DNA from: Clostridiales bacterium
GTDB lineage: Bacteria; Bacillota; Clostridia; Christensenellales; UBA1242
Reading direction: 5' to 3'
Length of the DNA stretch: 64,000 bases
Assembly (NCBI GenBank): GCA_015055815.1
Contig: SVHM01000001.1
Span: 105,774 to 169,773 of the forward strand
Shown: piece after piece, positions 41,559-51,662 of the stretch
Layout: each line of letters starts with the position of its first letter
Position numbering within the stretch: the stretch's first letter is position 1
The notes under the pieces: generated by a model
The model's database searches: none
What the model was told of the DNA's origin: nothing
What the model saw: only the letters and a program-made list of their open reading frames with translations
Made by a program: the position numbers and the translations under genes

Positions 41559-42464
41559 TCAATCTTCTATTGTAAATGCCTTTAAAAAAACCATTCTATC
41601 ATGAAAATTCTTTTTAAAACTTTCGAAGTCAACATCATCAAAAATCGATTCAAATATTTCTAGATTTTGTTTAGCAACATCATAATTAGCTTCATTCTTT
41701 GCATGAGTAAAACTATTATGTATGAAATTAAATCCTAAATTGTCTGAATTGTAAAAAACATTCACAATATCTTGCATATGTCCATTAAAAATACTATAAA
41801 TATCTCTAAATGTCAATACCTGTTTTCTACTAAGTGGCAAAAATTTATCATTTTCAAAGACTTTAAATTTATCACTAAATCTTTTATAAATATGAAATGA
41901 ACTTAGCGCAAAGTCTTTTTTATTGTAATGAGAATTAAATACTCTTAGGGCACCAGACAAATCTACTCCCATTGCAAGTAGATAATTAACCATATAATCA
42001 TGTTCATATAATGCTAGATAAAAATCGCCATTTTTATCAATTAAACCATCAGCTCCTTTTATCTTACATTTTGATACACGAGTTATAAATTCTGTCTTTG
42101 CACTTGTATCTTGCTTTAAATCTTGTGTAACAATAACACCATCTTTGACATCTAGATACCCACTATCATGAAAATTAATCATTTTACAAAGTGTATCATG
42201 AATTTGAAATCTGACATCATCATCTAACTTTCTTACTACTTCACTGTCTGAATCTAATTCAAATATATTCCACAAAGAACATAGATTTTTATACAAATCT
42301 TTTTCAGTTGACTGTTCATTTAATGTGCTATTTAAAATATCTAGAAGTTCTTGAAATATAGACGAGTTATTCTCGCCTATATCATAAAAAATATCATTAA
42401 GTTTTTGACCTTTTTTATTAAGTTTTTTTGTTAATTTAATTAACTTTAATGTTGTTAAATACAC
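41559..42464 (-). CDS. Uncharacterised protein, paralogue of the neighbouring ORF
   Basis: See the adjacent paralogue; stop codon abuts thrS end. Confidence 0.75.
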   Translation of the reverse strand: MYLTTLKLIKLTKKLNKKGQKLNDIFYDIGENNSSIFQELLDILNSTLNEQSTEKDLYKNLCSLWNIFELDSDSEVVRKLDDDVRFQIHDTLCKMINFHDSGYLDVKDGVIVTQDLKQDTSAKTEFITRVSKCKIKGADGLIDKNGDFYLALYEHDYMVNYLLAMGVDLSGALRVFNSHYNKKDFALSSFHIYKRFSDKFKVFENDKFLPLSRKQVLTFRDIYSIFNGHMQDIVNVFYNSDNLGFNFIHNSFTHAKNEANYDVAKQNLEIFESIFDDVDFESFKKNFHDRMVFLKAFTIED

Positions 42465-44233
42465 TATCCAATTCTCTTTTCGTTAATTTCTACTAAAATA
42501 TCTTTTATAAATTCATCAACTGGTTTTACACCAATATCCCCAACACTTCTCTTTCTTACAGAAACAGAATTACTTGACATTTCGTTATCTCCAATAATTA
42601 ATGAATAAGGAATTTTATCAAGTTGAGCATCTCTAATTTTCTTACCAATTTTTTCATTCCTATCATCAAGTTCAACTCTAATACCCATTTGACATAGTTT
42701 ATCCTTGACTTCTCTAGCATAGTCAAGATGAACATCTGCAATATTAAGAATTTTAACTTGAGTAGGAGAAAGCCATGTTGGGAATGCACCAGCATATTTT
42801 TCAATTAAGTATGCAAGAGTTCTCTCATAACAGCCAATACTTGTTCTATGGATAATATATGGATTTTTCTTTTGACCATCTTTATCAACATATTCCATAC
42901 CAAATTTTTCAGCAAGTAATTGGTCAATTTGTATAGTAATAAGAGTATCTTCTTTTCCCCAAACATTTTTAATTTGAATATCTAGTTTGGGTCCATAGAA
43001 TGCAGCTTCGCCAATTCCGATTTCATAAGGAATTTCAAGATTATCTAAAATCTTACCCATAATGCTTTGAGCTTCAGCCCATTGTTCATCAGTACCAATA
43101 TATTTTTCTCTATTATTTGGATCCCATTGAGAAAATCTATATGAAGCATCTTCATATAAACCTAATGTTTTAAGCATATAAATAGCAAGCTCCAAACAAC
43201 TTTTAAATTCATCTTCAAGTTGTTCTGGAGTGCACATTAAGTGTCCTTCAGAAATTGTGAATTGTCTAACTCTTATAAGTCCATGCATTTCACCACTTGC
43301 TTCATTTCTAAATAATGTTGATGTCTCATTATATCTAAGTGGCAAGTCTTTATAAGATCTACCTTCATTTAAATATGCTTGATATTGGAATGGACAAGTC
43401 ATAGGACGAAGTGCAAATACTTCTTTGTCTTTCTCTTCATCACCAAGAACAAACATACCATCTTTATAATGGTCCCAGTGTCCAGATATTTTATAAAGGT
43501 CAGACTTTGCCATAAATGGAGTTTTTGTAAGCAACCAACCCCTTTTTTCTTCTTCATCTTCTACAAATCTTTGAAGAAGTTGAACAATTCTAGCGCCCTT
43601 TGGAAGAAGAATTGGAAGTCCTTGACCAATATAGTCAACAGTTGTAAAAATACCTAATTCTCTACCTAATTTATTGTGATCTCTCTTAATTGCTTCTTCA
43701 ATCATGTTTACATAGTCTTTAAGTTGCTTTTTATCAAGGAACCCATAGAAATATACTCTTTGAAGCATTTTATTTTTCTCTGAGCCTTTCCAATAAGCAC
43801 CACTTACTCTATTAATTTTATAAGCAAAGCCCCTTAAAAATTTAGTATTTTCAACGTGTGGTCCCCTACATAAATCAACAAAGTCATCACCTAAATAATA
43901 TACAGAAATAGTCTCATTCTCTGGAAGTTCATTTATAAGTTCGCATTTATAAGGCTCACTTGCAAACATTTTCAATGCTTGTTCTTTTGAAACTTCTTCT
44001 CTTTTGAAATCTTCATTTCTTTCAATAATTTCTTTCATTTTGCTTTCAATATTTGCAAAGTCATCATTAGATATAGACTTATTGATATCAAAATCATAAT
44101 AAAAACCATTGTCAATTGCTGGTCCAATTGCAAGTTTTACATTGTCACTACCAAATAGTTCTTTAATTGCCTTTGCTAGAACATGGCTCATACTGTGACG
44201 ATACATCATTTCTTTTTCATTAATTTCACTCAT
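42464..44233 (-). CDS. thrS: Threonyl-tRNA synthetase
   Basis: MYRHSMSHVLAKAIKELFG ... RPMTCPFQYQAY ... FTISEGHLMCTPEQ. Confidence 0.97.
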   Translation of the reverse strand: MSEINEKEMMYRHSMSHVLAKAIKELFGSDNVKLAIGPAIDNGFYYDFDINKSISNDDFANIESKMKEIIERNEDFKREEVSKEQALKMFASEPYKCELINELPENETISVYYLGDDFVDLCRGPHVENTKFLRGFAYKINRVSGAYWKGSEKNKMLQRVYFYGFLDKKQLKDYVNMIEEAIKRDHNKLGRELGIFTTVDYIGQGLPILLPKGARIVQLLQRFVEDEEEKRGWLLTKTPFMAKSDLYKISGHWDHYKDGMFVLGDEEKDKEVFALRPMTCPFQYQAYLNEGRSYKDLPLRYNETSTLFRNEASGEMHGLIRVRQFTISEGHLMCTPEQLEDEFKSCLELAIYMLKTLGLYEDASYRFSQWDPNNREKYIGTDEQWAEAQSIMGKILDNLEIPYEIGIGEAAFYGPKLDIQIKNVWGKEDTLITIQIDQLLAEKFGMEYVDKDGQKKNPYIIHRTSIGCYERTLAYLIEKYAGAFPTWLSPTQVKILNIADVHLDYAREVKDKLCQMGIRVELDDRNEKIGKKIRDAQLDKIPYSLIIGDNEMSSNSVSVRKRSVGDIGVKPVDEFIKDILVEINEKRIG

Positions 44234-44249
44234 ACTTATCTCCTTTTAA

Positions 44250-44465
44250 AAACAAAAAAATCCTTATGATAACATAAGGACGAGATTAACCCGCGGTTCC
44301 ACCTTATTTGGTTTTTATAAAAAAACCCACTTTAAATTATCTATTACGCATAGATAAAGCGATACTCCAAAAGTGGTTTCAATAAATATTATAATGCAAG
44401 GCTCTCAGCCACCCCCGCTCTCTGTAAAAATTGAATATTTATCTACTTGTCTTTTATCTTCGTAT
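44250..44465 (-). promoter_or_regulatory. T-box leader of thrS (Thr, ACC specifier)
   Basis: Minus strand contains AGAGAGCGGGGGTGGCTGAGAGCC (stem I), TGAAACCACTTTTGGAGTATCGC, canonical AAGGTGGAACCGCG, then terminator TCCTTATGTTATCATAAGGATTTTTTT. Confidence 0.92.
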
Positions 44466-44511
44466 TACATAATTAATTTACTATATTTATAACCATTTGT
44501 CAAGTGGTATA

Positions 44512-45234
44512 TTACAAAATAGTAGAGACTTTTTCATTAAATATATATGTAATTAAATTTGTAACTTTATCGCTAAATGAATTCATGCAATTAATTATAA
44601 GTTTTTGTGGTGAATACATAATAAGGGAAGCGATTATTCCTATTTCATCTTTCTTTCCAATAGTTTTTATTTTATTCCTATCTTTGTCTAATATAACCAC
44701 ATTTTCTCTATCTTCTTCTAGATAAACAATATCAAAAAAAGAACTGGCATTATCAACAATAAATTTTAAAAGATGCAAATACAATTCATCTTCTAAACAA
44801 CAATAATATTTGAAATTCAAATAATCCGCAACTTTTTTCCAGTTACTAATAATCCCACCAAGTTTAAAGTGCATAAAAGAATTTATATTAATAATTTTAC
44901 CAAGTTTAGTTGTTTTTTTAGCAAACTCCAACTCCCCAGCCAAATCAATTGAAATTATACTAGAAACTATAAACATTTTAAGTTCATCTGAATTTATATT
45001 TGTTAATGCAGTTGAAAAAAAATCTTTCTTAGATATTTTAATTATAAGTTCATAAACAACATCTTGTAAAAATTTAATAATTTCATCTCTATTTGTTGCA
45101 ATACTACAAATTACATTATCACCATAACAAATAGCAGTAATTATATCTTTATCAAATATATCATTTAAAATTGATAAAAAATCGTTTATTTCAACATAAT
45201 TTTCTTTATTTCCAATTAAAGTAATCTCCCACAT
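44512..45234 (-). CDS. YtxC-like putative sporulation protein
   Basis: FMHFKLGGIISNWKKVADYLNFKYY and IIASLIMYSPQKLIIN resemble YtxC; adjacent to thrS as in Bacillus. Confidence 0.6.
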   Translation of the reverse strand: MWEITLIGNKENYVEINDFLSILNDIFDKDIITAICYGDNVICSIATNRDEIIKFLQDVVYELIIKISKKDFFSTALTNINSDELKMFIVSSIISIDLAGELEFAKKTTKLGKIININSFMHFKLGGIISNWKKVADYLNFKYYCCLEDELYLHLLKFIVDNASSFFDIVYLEEDRENVVILDKDRNKIKTIGKKDEIGIIASLIMYSPQKLIINCMNSFSDKVTNLITYIFNEKVSTIL

Positions 45235-45317
45235 ATTAGCCCCTTTAGAAATATTATATGTCAAATTTTTAAATATATTTTACTAAGTAAAAAAATGCTT
45301 AAATAACTTTAAGCACT

Positions 45318-45644
45318 TTATTTACAAATATCCCCAGTAACAATTATGTCTACATTAAGACCTAAACAATTTTTTATAACAACGTCTCCAATTTTCGTAC
45401 TTTTTACATACAGTTTATTTATTTCATTTACCACATCAGTAATTTTTCCTTTAGGAATTTCACCGTTTGTCTTGACTGGAACAACACCTTTTTCTGTTTT
45501 AAGAAGAGCAGTCACAATTCTTTTAGGAGTTGTTAATTCTTCTTTTGCATAATCAATTCCCCTAAGGCATTGATTACCAGTAATTTTGTCACCATCAATA
45601 TTTAATTCACATCCCCTTGGACATTTAATACAAACTAATTTCAT
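45318..45644 (-). CDS. DUF1667 protein of the glycerol dehydrogenase locus
   Basis: MKLVCIKCPRGCELNID...NQCLRGIDYAKEEL Cys motifs; next to FAD oxidoreductases. Confidence 0.82.
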   Translation of the reverse strand: MKLVCIKCPRGCELNIDGDKITGNQCLRGIDYAKEELTTPKRIVTALLKTEKGVVPVKTNGEIPKGKITDVVNEINKLYVKSTKIGDVVIKNCLGLNVDIIVTGDICK

Positions 45645-45647
45645 AAC

Positions 45648-46865
45648 CTACTCCTTAATTAATATTTCTATATCACCATCAATTTTACTTTTGTCAATAG
45701 AAATTGTTACCATCTCAGAAGGATTAACTGCAAGTTCAAATTTCTTAAATACTTCTACGCCATTACATGTAACTACAATATTCGCATTAACAAATTTTTT
45801 CGTTACTCTAAAATAAATATCAAGTTTTTCTCCACCTAGATAAAAAGTTGTAGGAACGGTGTATCTTATACCATTACCAATTTTAACGTTATATTCTTTA
45901 CCTTTAGTTAACTTACCCAACGCATATAGTCCAGCATTTTTTCCCGCCATCATACTTTCAACTGTTACATTATCAACAAGGTCATGAACATGTAGAATAT
46001 TACCACACGCAAAAACACCGTCACTACATTCTCTATATTCATTAACTACAAAACCATTAGTTACATTACTTATATTCGCATTAGATATAATATCATTTTC
46101 TGGAATTAAACCAACAGATAATACTAGTAAATCACAGTCAATATATTTTTCAGTTCCATCTATAACATTAAATTTATCGTCAATTTGAGCATACTTTATG
46201 CCAGTAATTCTATCTTTTCCAATAACTTCTGTTACATTAGTTCTATAATAAATAGGTATATTAAAGTCTTCTAAGCATTGACGTATATTTCTTGGAAGTC
46301 CACTAGACGAAGGCATTACTTCAAGTACCATCTCAACTTTTGCTCCTTGCATAGTAAGTCTCCTTGCCATAATAAGACCTATATCACCACTACCAAGAAT
46401 AACAACTTTCTTTCCTGGTAATTTTCCGTAAAAGTTTACAAGTTTTTGTACTTGCCCAGCTGTCATTACCCCCGCTGGTCTAGTACCCGCAAGTTTAATA
46501 TTACCAGCAGTTCTTTCTCTACATCCCATAGCAAGAACAACTGCCTTTGGCTCAATAACTTCACAAGTTTTATCATTGACAATTTTTATTTTTCTACCAT
46601 CAACTTTTGTAGCAAATGTATTAAGCATAATATCAATGTTATGTTCTTTTACTAATTGCTCAAACCTATATGCATATTCAGGTCCTGTCAATTCTTCTTT
46701 AAAATAATGAAGACCAAAACCATTATGAATACACTGATTTAAAATACCACCTAGTCTATTATCTCTTTCAATTAGAAGTGTACTTGCTCCCGTTTTACTA
46801 CATTCAATTGCAGCACCCATTCCAGCGGGACCACCACCAATTACTACTACATCATAATCTTTCAT
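45648..46865 (-). CDS. NAD(P)/FAD-dependent oxidoreductase associated with glycerol-3-phosphate dehydrogenase
   Basis: DVVVIGGGPAGMGAAIECSKTGAS; second dinucleotide fold VVILGSGDIGLIMARRL. Confidence 0.87.
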   Translation of the reverse strand: MKDYDVVVIGGGPAGMGAAIECSKTGASTLLIERDNRLGGILNQCIHNGFGLHYFKEELTGPEYAYRFEQLVKEHNIDIMLNTFATKVDGRKIKIVNDKTCEVIEPKAVVLAMGCRERTAGNIKLAGTRPAGVMTAGQVQKLVNFYGKLPGKKVVILGSGDIGLIMARRLTMQGAKVEMVLEVMPSSSGLPRNIRQCLEDFNIPIYYRTNVTEVIGKDRITGIKYAQIDDKFNVIDGTEKYIDCDLLVLSVGLIPENDIISNANISNVTNGFVVNEYRECSDGVFACGNILHVHDLVDNVTVESMMAGKNAGLYALGKLTKGKEYNVKIGNGIRYTVPTTFYLGGEKLDIYFRVTKKFVNANIVVTCNGVEVFKKFELAVNPSEMVTISIDKSKIDGDIEILIKE

Positions 46866-48268
46866 TAGTCGATATCCCCCACAATTATTCTACTGCCTTC
46901 ATTTTCTTTGTTAATTTCGTCAATGCTCATATTTTTCTCTCTAGCGATTATCTCCATCACCTTAAGCATACAGAAACCACCTTGACATCTTCCCATTCCA
47001 GCTCTTGTTCTTCTCTTAATTGCATCAATTGAAATAGGTTTTAAAGGAGAATTAATTGCATCAATTATCTCCCCTTCGCTTACATTTTCACATCGACAAA
47101 CAATCTTACCATATCTTCCGTCTTTCTTTATAAGTTCATTAAGAGCTTGAGTAGATAAATAATTAGTTTTTATATATTTCTCTCTTTTCTTTAGTTCAAT
47201 TTCTTTATCTTCAAAGTCAAGTAATTTTAATACTTCAACTGCTATTGCAGGCCCAGCAGTTAGTCCAGGTGAACAAATACCTGTAACATTAATAATATCT
47301 TCATTCGTTGTATCTTTTTCGATAACAAAGTCATCACCAACCAATGTTCTAACACCAGAAAATACTCGTATGTTTTTCTTTAAGTTAACATCATTAATCA
47401 TAAGTCCGCTTTTTTCTGCAATATCATCAAGACCCATTTTTGTTGTAACCGTTTTATTATCATCAGATAAAATTGAAGTAGGTCCCACAATAATATTACC
47501 GCTAGTCGTTGGGGATATAAGTACGCCTTTACTATCTTTTGATGGAAGCGGAAATATTGTATAACCACCAATATCCATCGCTCCTTTATCTAGTAAATAA
47601 TATTCCCCTCTTCGATATTTAATATCATACTTACTGCTACCTAAAATTTCAGCAACTTCATTATGCTCACCACCAGCACAAACAATAATTTTCTTCGCCC
47701 AGAAATCTTTTTTTCCGTCAGACAAAAGATAACCATTATCTTGCTTTTCAAATTTCTTTAAATGATAATTAAAAACAATTTCACCGCCATTAATCACACT
47801 TTCTTCGGCAAGTGCAATAGCAAATTCATAAGGAGATACTATTGAAGATGTTTTAGCAAAAAGTCCACATGTAATATTATCTGAAATATTCGGAAGTATT
47901 TTAAGCAGTGCTTGTCTGTCTAAAATTTCAAGCCCACCAACACCATTTACCTTTCCCCTTTCAAATAATTCATTTACAACTGAAATATCATTACCAATAA
48001 CCAAAGCCCCATTATTGATAAGCGGTACAGAAAGCCTAGCACAAATACTAGGGTAAAGCTTAGCACCAAGTACATTAAGCTTAGCTTTAAGCGTACCAGG
48101 TTTTGCGTCAAATCCAGCATGAACTATACCACTATTTGCTTTAGTAGTAACAGTTGCAACATCATTATTTTTTTCTATTAAAACAGCTTTTTTACCAATT
48201 GCAGTTAGTTTATTGAAAACCGAACAACCAATAACACCACCACCAATTATAGCCACATCAAATACCAT
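46865..48268 (-). CDS. FAD-dependent glycerol-3-phosphate dehydrogenase (GlpA-like) with BFD-type [2Fe-2S] domain
   Basis: DVAIIGGGVIGCSVFNKL; C-terminal VCRCENVSEGEI...GRCQGGFC. Confidence 0.87.
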   Translation of the reverse strand: MVFDVAIIGGGVIGCSVFNKLTAIGKKAVLIEKNNDVATVTTKANSGIVHAGFDAKPGTLKAKLNVLGAKLYPSICARLSVPLINNGALVIGNDISVVNELFERGKVNGVGGLEILDRQALLKILPNISDNITCGLFAKTSSIVSPYEFAIALAEESVINGGEIVFNYHLKKFEKQDNGYLLSDGKKDFWAKKIIVCAGGEHNEVAEILGSSKYDIKYRRGEYYLLDKGAMDIGGYTIFPLPSKDSKGVLISPTTSGNIIVGPTSILSDDNKTVTTKMGLDDIAEKSGLMINDVNLKKNIRVFSGVRTLVGDDFVIEKDTTNEDIINVTGICSPGLTAGPAIAVEVLKLLDFEDKEIELKKREKYIKTNYLSTQALNELIKKDGRYGKIVCRCENVSEGEIIDAINSPLKPISIDAIKRRTRAGMGRCQGGFCMLKVMEIIAREKNMSIDEINKENEGSRIIVGDID

Positions 48269-48392
48269 TACATACTCCTTTATCTATTTTAATTTAATTT
48301 ACAAAATATAATTAATTATGTCAAATGTAATTGAATAAATTGCCTAAAGTAATTTTAATTGATAAAATAATTAAAAAATATATGGAGTAGAT

Positions 48393-49871
48393 ATGAAAAG
48401 ATATATAATTGGTTTAGACGAAGGAACAACTTCAGCAAGAACACTAATTTATGATGCAATAGATAATAAAATTGTAAATATAGTTAATGAAAAATTTAAA
48501 CAATACTTCCCAAAACCAGGCTGGGTAGAACATGACGCCAACGAAATTTGGCAGGTAGTAGAAAAAACACTTTTGAATAATATAAAAACATGCAAAATTA
48601 AATGTGATGAAATAATTGGTCTAGGTATTACTAACCAAAGAGAAAGTATTGTAGCATGGGATAAAAGTACTGGCGAAGCTGTATATCCTTCAATTGTTTG
48701 GCAATGTAGACGAACAAGCGATTATTGTAAAAGCCTATCTTCTAGTATAAAAAAATATATTAAAAAAACAACTGGACTTATTATCGACCCATATTTTTCT
48801 GCAACAAAAATCAAATGGTTACTTGAAAATAACACAAAAGTCAAAAAACTTCTTGAACAAGAAAAATTACACATTGGAACAATTGATAGTTTTATTACTT
48901 TTAAACTTACAAATGGCGAAAAATTTATTACAGATACAAGTAATGCAAGTAGGACAATGCTTTTTGATATTAATAAACTTTGTTGGGATAAAAAATTACT
49001 AAATAAATTCGGCATACCAGAAAATATACTTCCAACTGTTGTATCTAATGGTGATGAATTAGGAATAGCACATACAAAATTTGGAGACATTAAAATTGGC
49101 GCAATACTTGGCGACCAACAAGCATCACTTTTTGGACAAGGATGTTTTGAAAAAGGTCAAGCAAAAGCAACTTACGGAACGGGATGTTTTATACTAAGTA
49201 ATACAGGTAATACCCCTATTCACAACAAAAAAATACTATCAACTATTGCATGGACTATAAACAATGAAACAACATATGCACTAGAAGGAAGCATTTTTAA
49301 TGCTGGCACTGTTGTGAATTTTATGATAGATAATTTAAATTTAATGGAAAGCAACAAACAATCAAGTGAAATTGCCGAAAAAGCAAAAACAACAAACGGA
49401 CTATATTTTGTCCCAGCATTTACTGGAATGGGCGCTCCTTATTGGAGTTCAACATCAAAAGGAAGTATAGTTGGAATAACAAGGGGCACACAAAAAGAAC
49501 ACATAATAAGAGCCGGACTTGAAAGTATGGCATATAATACACTCGATATTGTTAATTGTATGGAAAAGAAAAACAAAATCAAAGTTCAAGAACTACGAGT
49601 AGATGGCGGAGTATCTAGGAATGAATTTTTAATGCAATTTCAAGCAGATATGTTAAATAGAAAAGTATTAAAGGCTAGCTCTTCAGAAAGTACAGTTCTT
49701 GGAGTAATATACCTAACAGGTCTAGCATTGAAACATTTTAAATCAATTAAGGACTTGAAAAAAATTATTAAACCTAGTACAATATATACTAGTAAAATGA
49801 CAGCTGATACAAGAAAATTATTACATAGTGGTTGGCTTTCAGCTGTTCATAAAACTATTGGAGATAACTAA
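48393..49871 (+). CDS. glpK: Glycerol kinase
   Basis: YIIGLDEGTTSARTLIYD ... GLGITNQRESIVAWDK; FGGY family. Confidence 0.95.
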   Translation: MKRYIIGLDEGTTSARTLIYDAIDNKIVNIVNEKFKQYFPKPGWVEHDANEIWQVVEKTLLNNIKTCKIKCDEIIGLGITNQRESIVAWDKSTGEAVYPSIVWQCRRTSDYCKSLSSSIKKYIKKTTGLIIDPYFSATKIKWLLENNTKVKKLLEQEKLHIGTIDSFITFKLTNGEKFITDTSNASRTMLFDINKLCWDKKLLNKFGIPENILPTVVSNGDELGIAHTKFGDIKIGAILGDQQASLFGQGCFEKGQAKATYGTGCFILSNTGNTPIHNKKILSTIAWTINNETTYALEGSIFNAGTVVNFMIDNLNLMESNKQSSEIAEKAKTTNGLYFVPAFTGMGAPYWSSTSKGSIVGITRGTQKEHIIRAGLESMAYNTLDIVNCMEKKNKIKVQELRVDGGVSRNEFLMQFQADMLNRKVLKASSSESTVLGVIYLTGLALKHFKSIKDLKKIIKPSTIYTSKMTADTRKLLHSGWLSAVHKTIGDN

Positions 49872-50791
49872 TGAAAGTAATAAAATTAAAAGGCTATAAC
49901 AATTTTGAACTAGTTGGTTATATTTGGGACAAAGTAGAAAACCCTACCGGTGTTGTTCAAATAATTCACGGAATGCAAGAACATGCCAAAAGATATACCA
50001 ACTTTGCAAAATACCTAAATTCGCAAGGTTTAATTGTTTTTGCTAGCGACCTAAGGGGACATGGACAAACAGCAATTAATAATAATCTACCATTTGGATA
50101 CTCTGACGGAGATATCTTTATGGAAATCGTTCATGACCAAATTATTATTACAGATTATTTACTTGAAAAGTATAAACTACCCGTTAGCATCTTCGGACAT
50201 TCATTTGGCTCATTTATAGCTCAAAGATATATGGTTGAAAATGGATTTAAGATAAAAAACATTATTCTTTGTGGCTCAACTTATACCAATTCTCTTATAT
50301 ATAAATTAGGTTTTCAAGTTGCAAGATTATGCAAAATCTTCAAAGGTAAAAAAGCCCCTGCTAGACTGATTGAAAAAATGAGTATCAAAGGCTATGGCAA
50401 AAACTACGAGCATGGAAACTGGCTATCACGTGACAACAAAGTTTGGGAAAGTTATTTCCATGATGACCTTTGTGGAAAAGAATTTCCAGTAAACTTCTAC
50501 TATTCATTTTTTAAAAATGCTAGAAAAAATTATAAAAACTTAAAAAACATACCATATTTCCTACCTATATTAATTATTAGCGGTACTGATGACCAAGTAG
50601 CTGGAAAACGTGGAATTGTTGACTTGTTTTTTACATATGGAAAAGCAAAAAAGAAAGTGTTTTTTAAAAGTTATCTAGATGATAGACATGAACTTCTTAA
50701 CGAACTTGATAAAGACATAGTCTATAATGACGTCAAAGAATTTATTATCAATAATCAAATTAACCACGTACTTATAAGAACTGCATTATAA
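49871..50791 (+). CDS. Alpha/beta hydrolase (lysophospholipase / monoacylglycerol lipase-like)
   Basis: QIIHGMQEHAKRYTNFAKYLN ... DLRGHG ... FGHSFGSFIAQRY. Confidence 0.9.
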   Translation: MKVIKLKGYNNFELVGYIWDKVENPTGVVQIIHGMQEHAKRYTNFAKYLNSQGLIVFASDLRGHGQTAINNNLPFGYSDGDIFMEIVHDQIIITDYLLEKYKLPVSIFGHSFGSFIAQRYMVENGFKIKNIILCGSTYTNSLIYKLGFQVARLCKIFKGKKAPARLIEKMSIKGYGKNYEHGNWLSRDNKVWESYFHDDLCGKEFPVNFYYSFFKNARKNYKNLKNIPYFLPILIISGTDDQVAGKRGIVDLFFTYGKAKKKVFFKSYLDDRHELLNELDKDIVYNDVKEFIINNQINHVLIRTAL

Positions 50792-50851
50792 ATCGTTAAT
50801 ACGTATATTTATGCATTAAAAATTAATTCATCAATATAATATCTAAACACA

Positions 50852-50882
50852 AAAATAAGAGCAAAAATTTTGCTCTTATTTT
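50852..50882. terminator. Bidirectional terminator
   Basis: AAAAATAAGAGCAAAAATTTTGCTCTTATTTTT between convergent genes. Confidence 0.8.
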
Positions 50883-50907
50883 TATAATTATTTGAATATT
50901 AAATATT

Positions 50908-51102
50908 TCAAAAAAATGCAACACCAATTGCACCAGGTCCAATATGAGTTCCAATAGTACATCCTATCATATAACTAGCCACATCACTATTAAATACTTC
51001 ATCCTTAAATCTAACTTCAATTGGCATAACTGCCAAGCCTAACTTTTCTGCTTCAATTTGATTAATATCTGATGCAGAATCTACTAAAACCTTAATTTTC
51101 AT
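50908..51102 (-). pseudogene. Internally deleted DegV/FakB-like remnant
   Basis: DegV N-terminus (IKVLVDSASDINQIEAEKLGLAVMPIEVRFKDEVF) fused in frame to the DegV C-terminus (GCTIGTHIGPGAIGVAFF); middle ~200 aa missing. Confidence 0.8.
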
Positions 51103-51565
51103 CTTCTTCTCCATATTTATTGCATATTATTTCTAAATTATCTGCTATAAGCTTTAAACTCTTATAAAAACTCAACCTACTATCTTCAGATAGCCCATTA
51201 CTTGCGCTATCTAAAATCTTATCAATTTTTAGTACTACCTTTTGAGCAATACTCTTACCCTTCTCAGTTAGTTCCAAAGGACTTTTGTATCTCTTTTCAG
51301 TCTTTAAATGACAAGTTAAAAAATCATTCTTTTCTAAATACTCAATTGAACGAGATATTGATGCTTTATCTTCATCACAAATATCACAAAGTTCTTTTGC
51401 AGTAAGACTACCACCATGTTTATATAAATAATATAAACAAGAAACATGTGGGCTTTTTAAATTAAACTCTTTCATCTCTTCACTTTTAATTTTATGAATA
51501 AACCTTGACAATTTAGAAATAGTTATAGTAAAAGTTTCAAACCTTTCTTCCATAATTTCCCCCAA
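51092..51565 (-). CDS. MarR family transcriptional regulator
   Basis: Winged helix typical of MarR (LTAKELCDICDEDKASISRSIEYLEKNDFL). Confidence 0.88.
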   Translation of the reverse strand: MGEIMEERFETFTITISKLSRFIHKIKSEEMKEFNLKSPHVSCLYYLYKHGGSLTAKELCDICDEDKASISRSIEYLEKNDFLTCHLKTEKRYKSPLELTEKGKSIAQKVVLKIDKILDSASNGLSEDSRLSFYKSLKLIADNLEIICNKYGEEDEN

Positions 51566-51662
51566 ATTTCGTACAATTAATTGAAAAAATAAACTTGTTG
51601 ATTTGTCAACAAGTTTTTAACAAATAAAAAAATCAGCAAAGTTTATTTTGCTGATGTATAAT

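Noticed and set aside
44395-44450. Possible TPP riboswitch (CTGAGA word)
   Set aside because: Context is a complete T-box leader; the CTGAGA is part of stem I.
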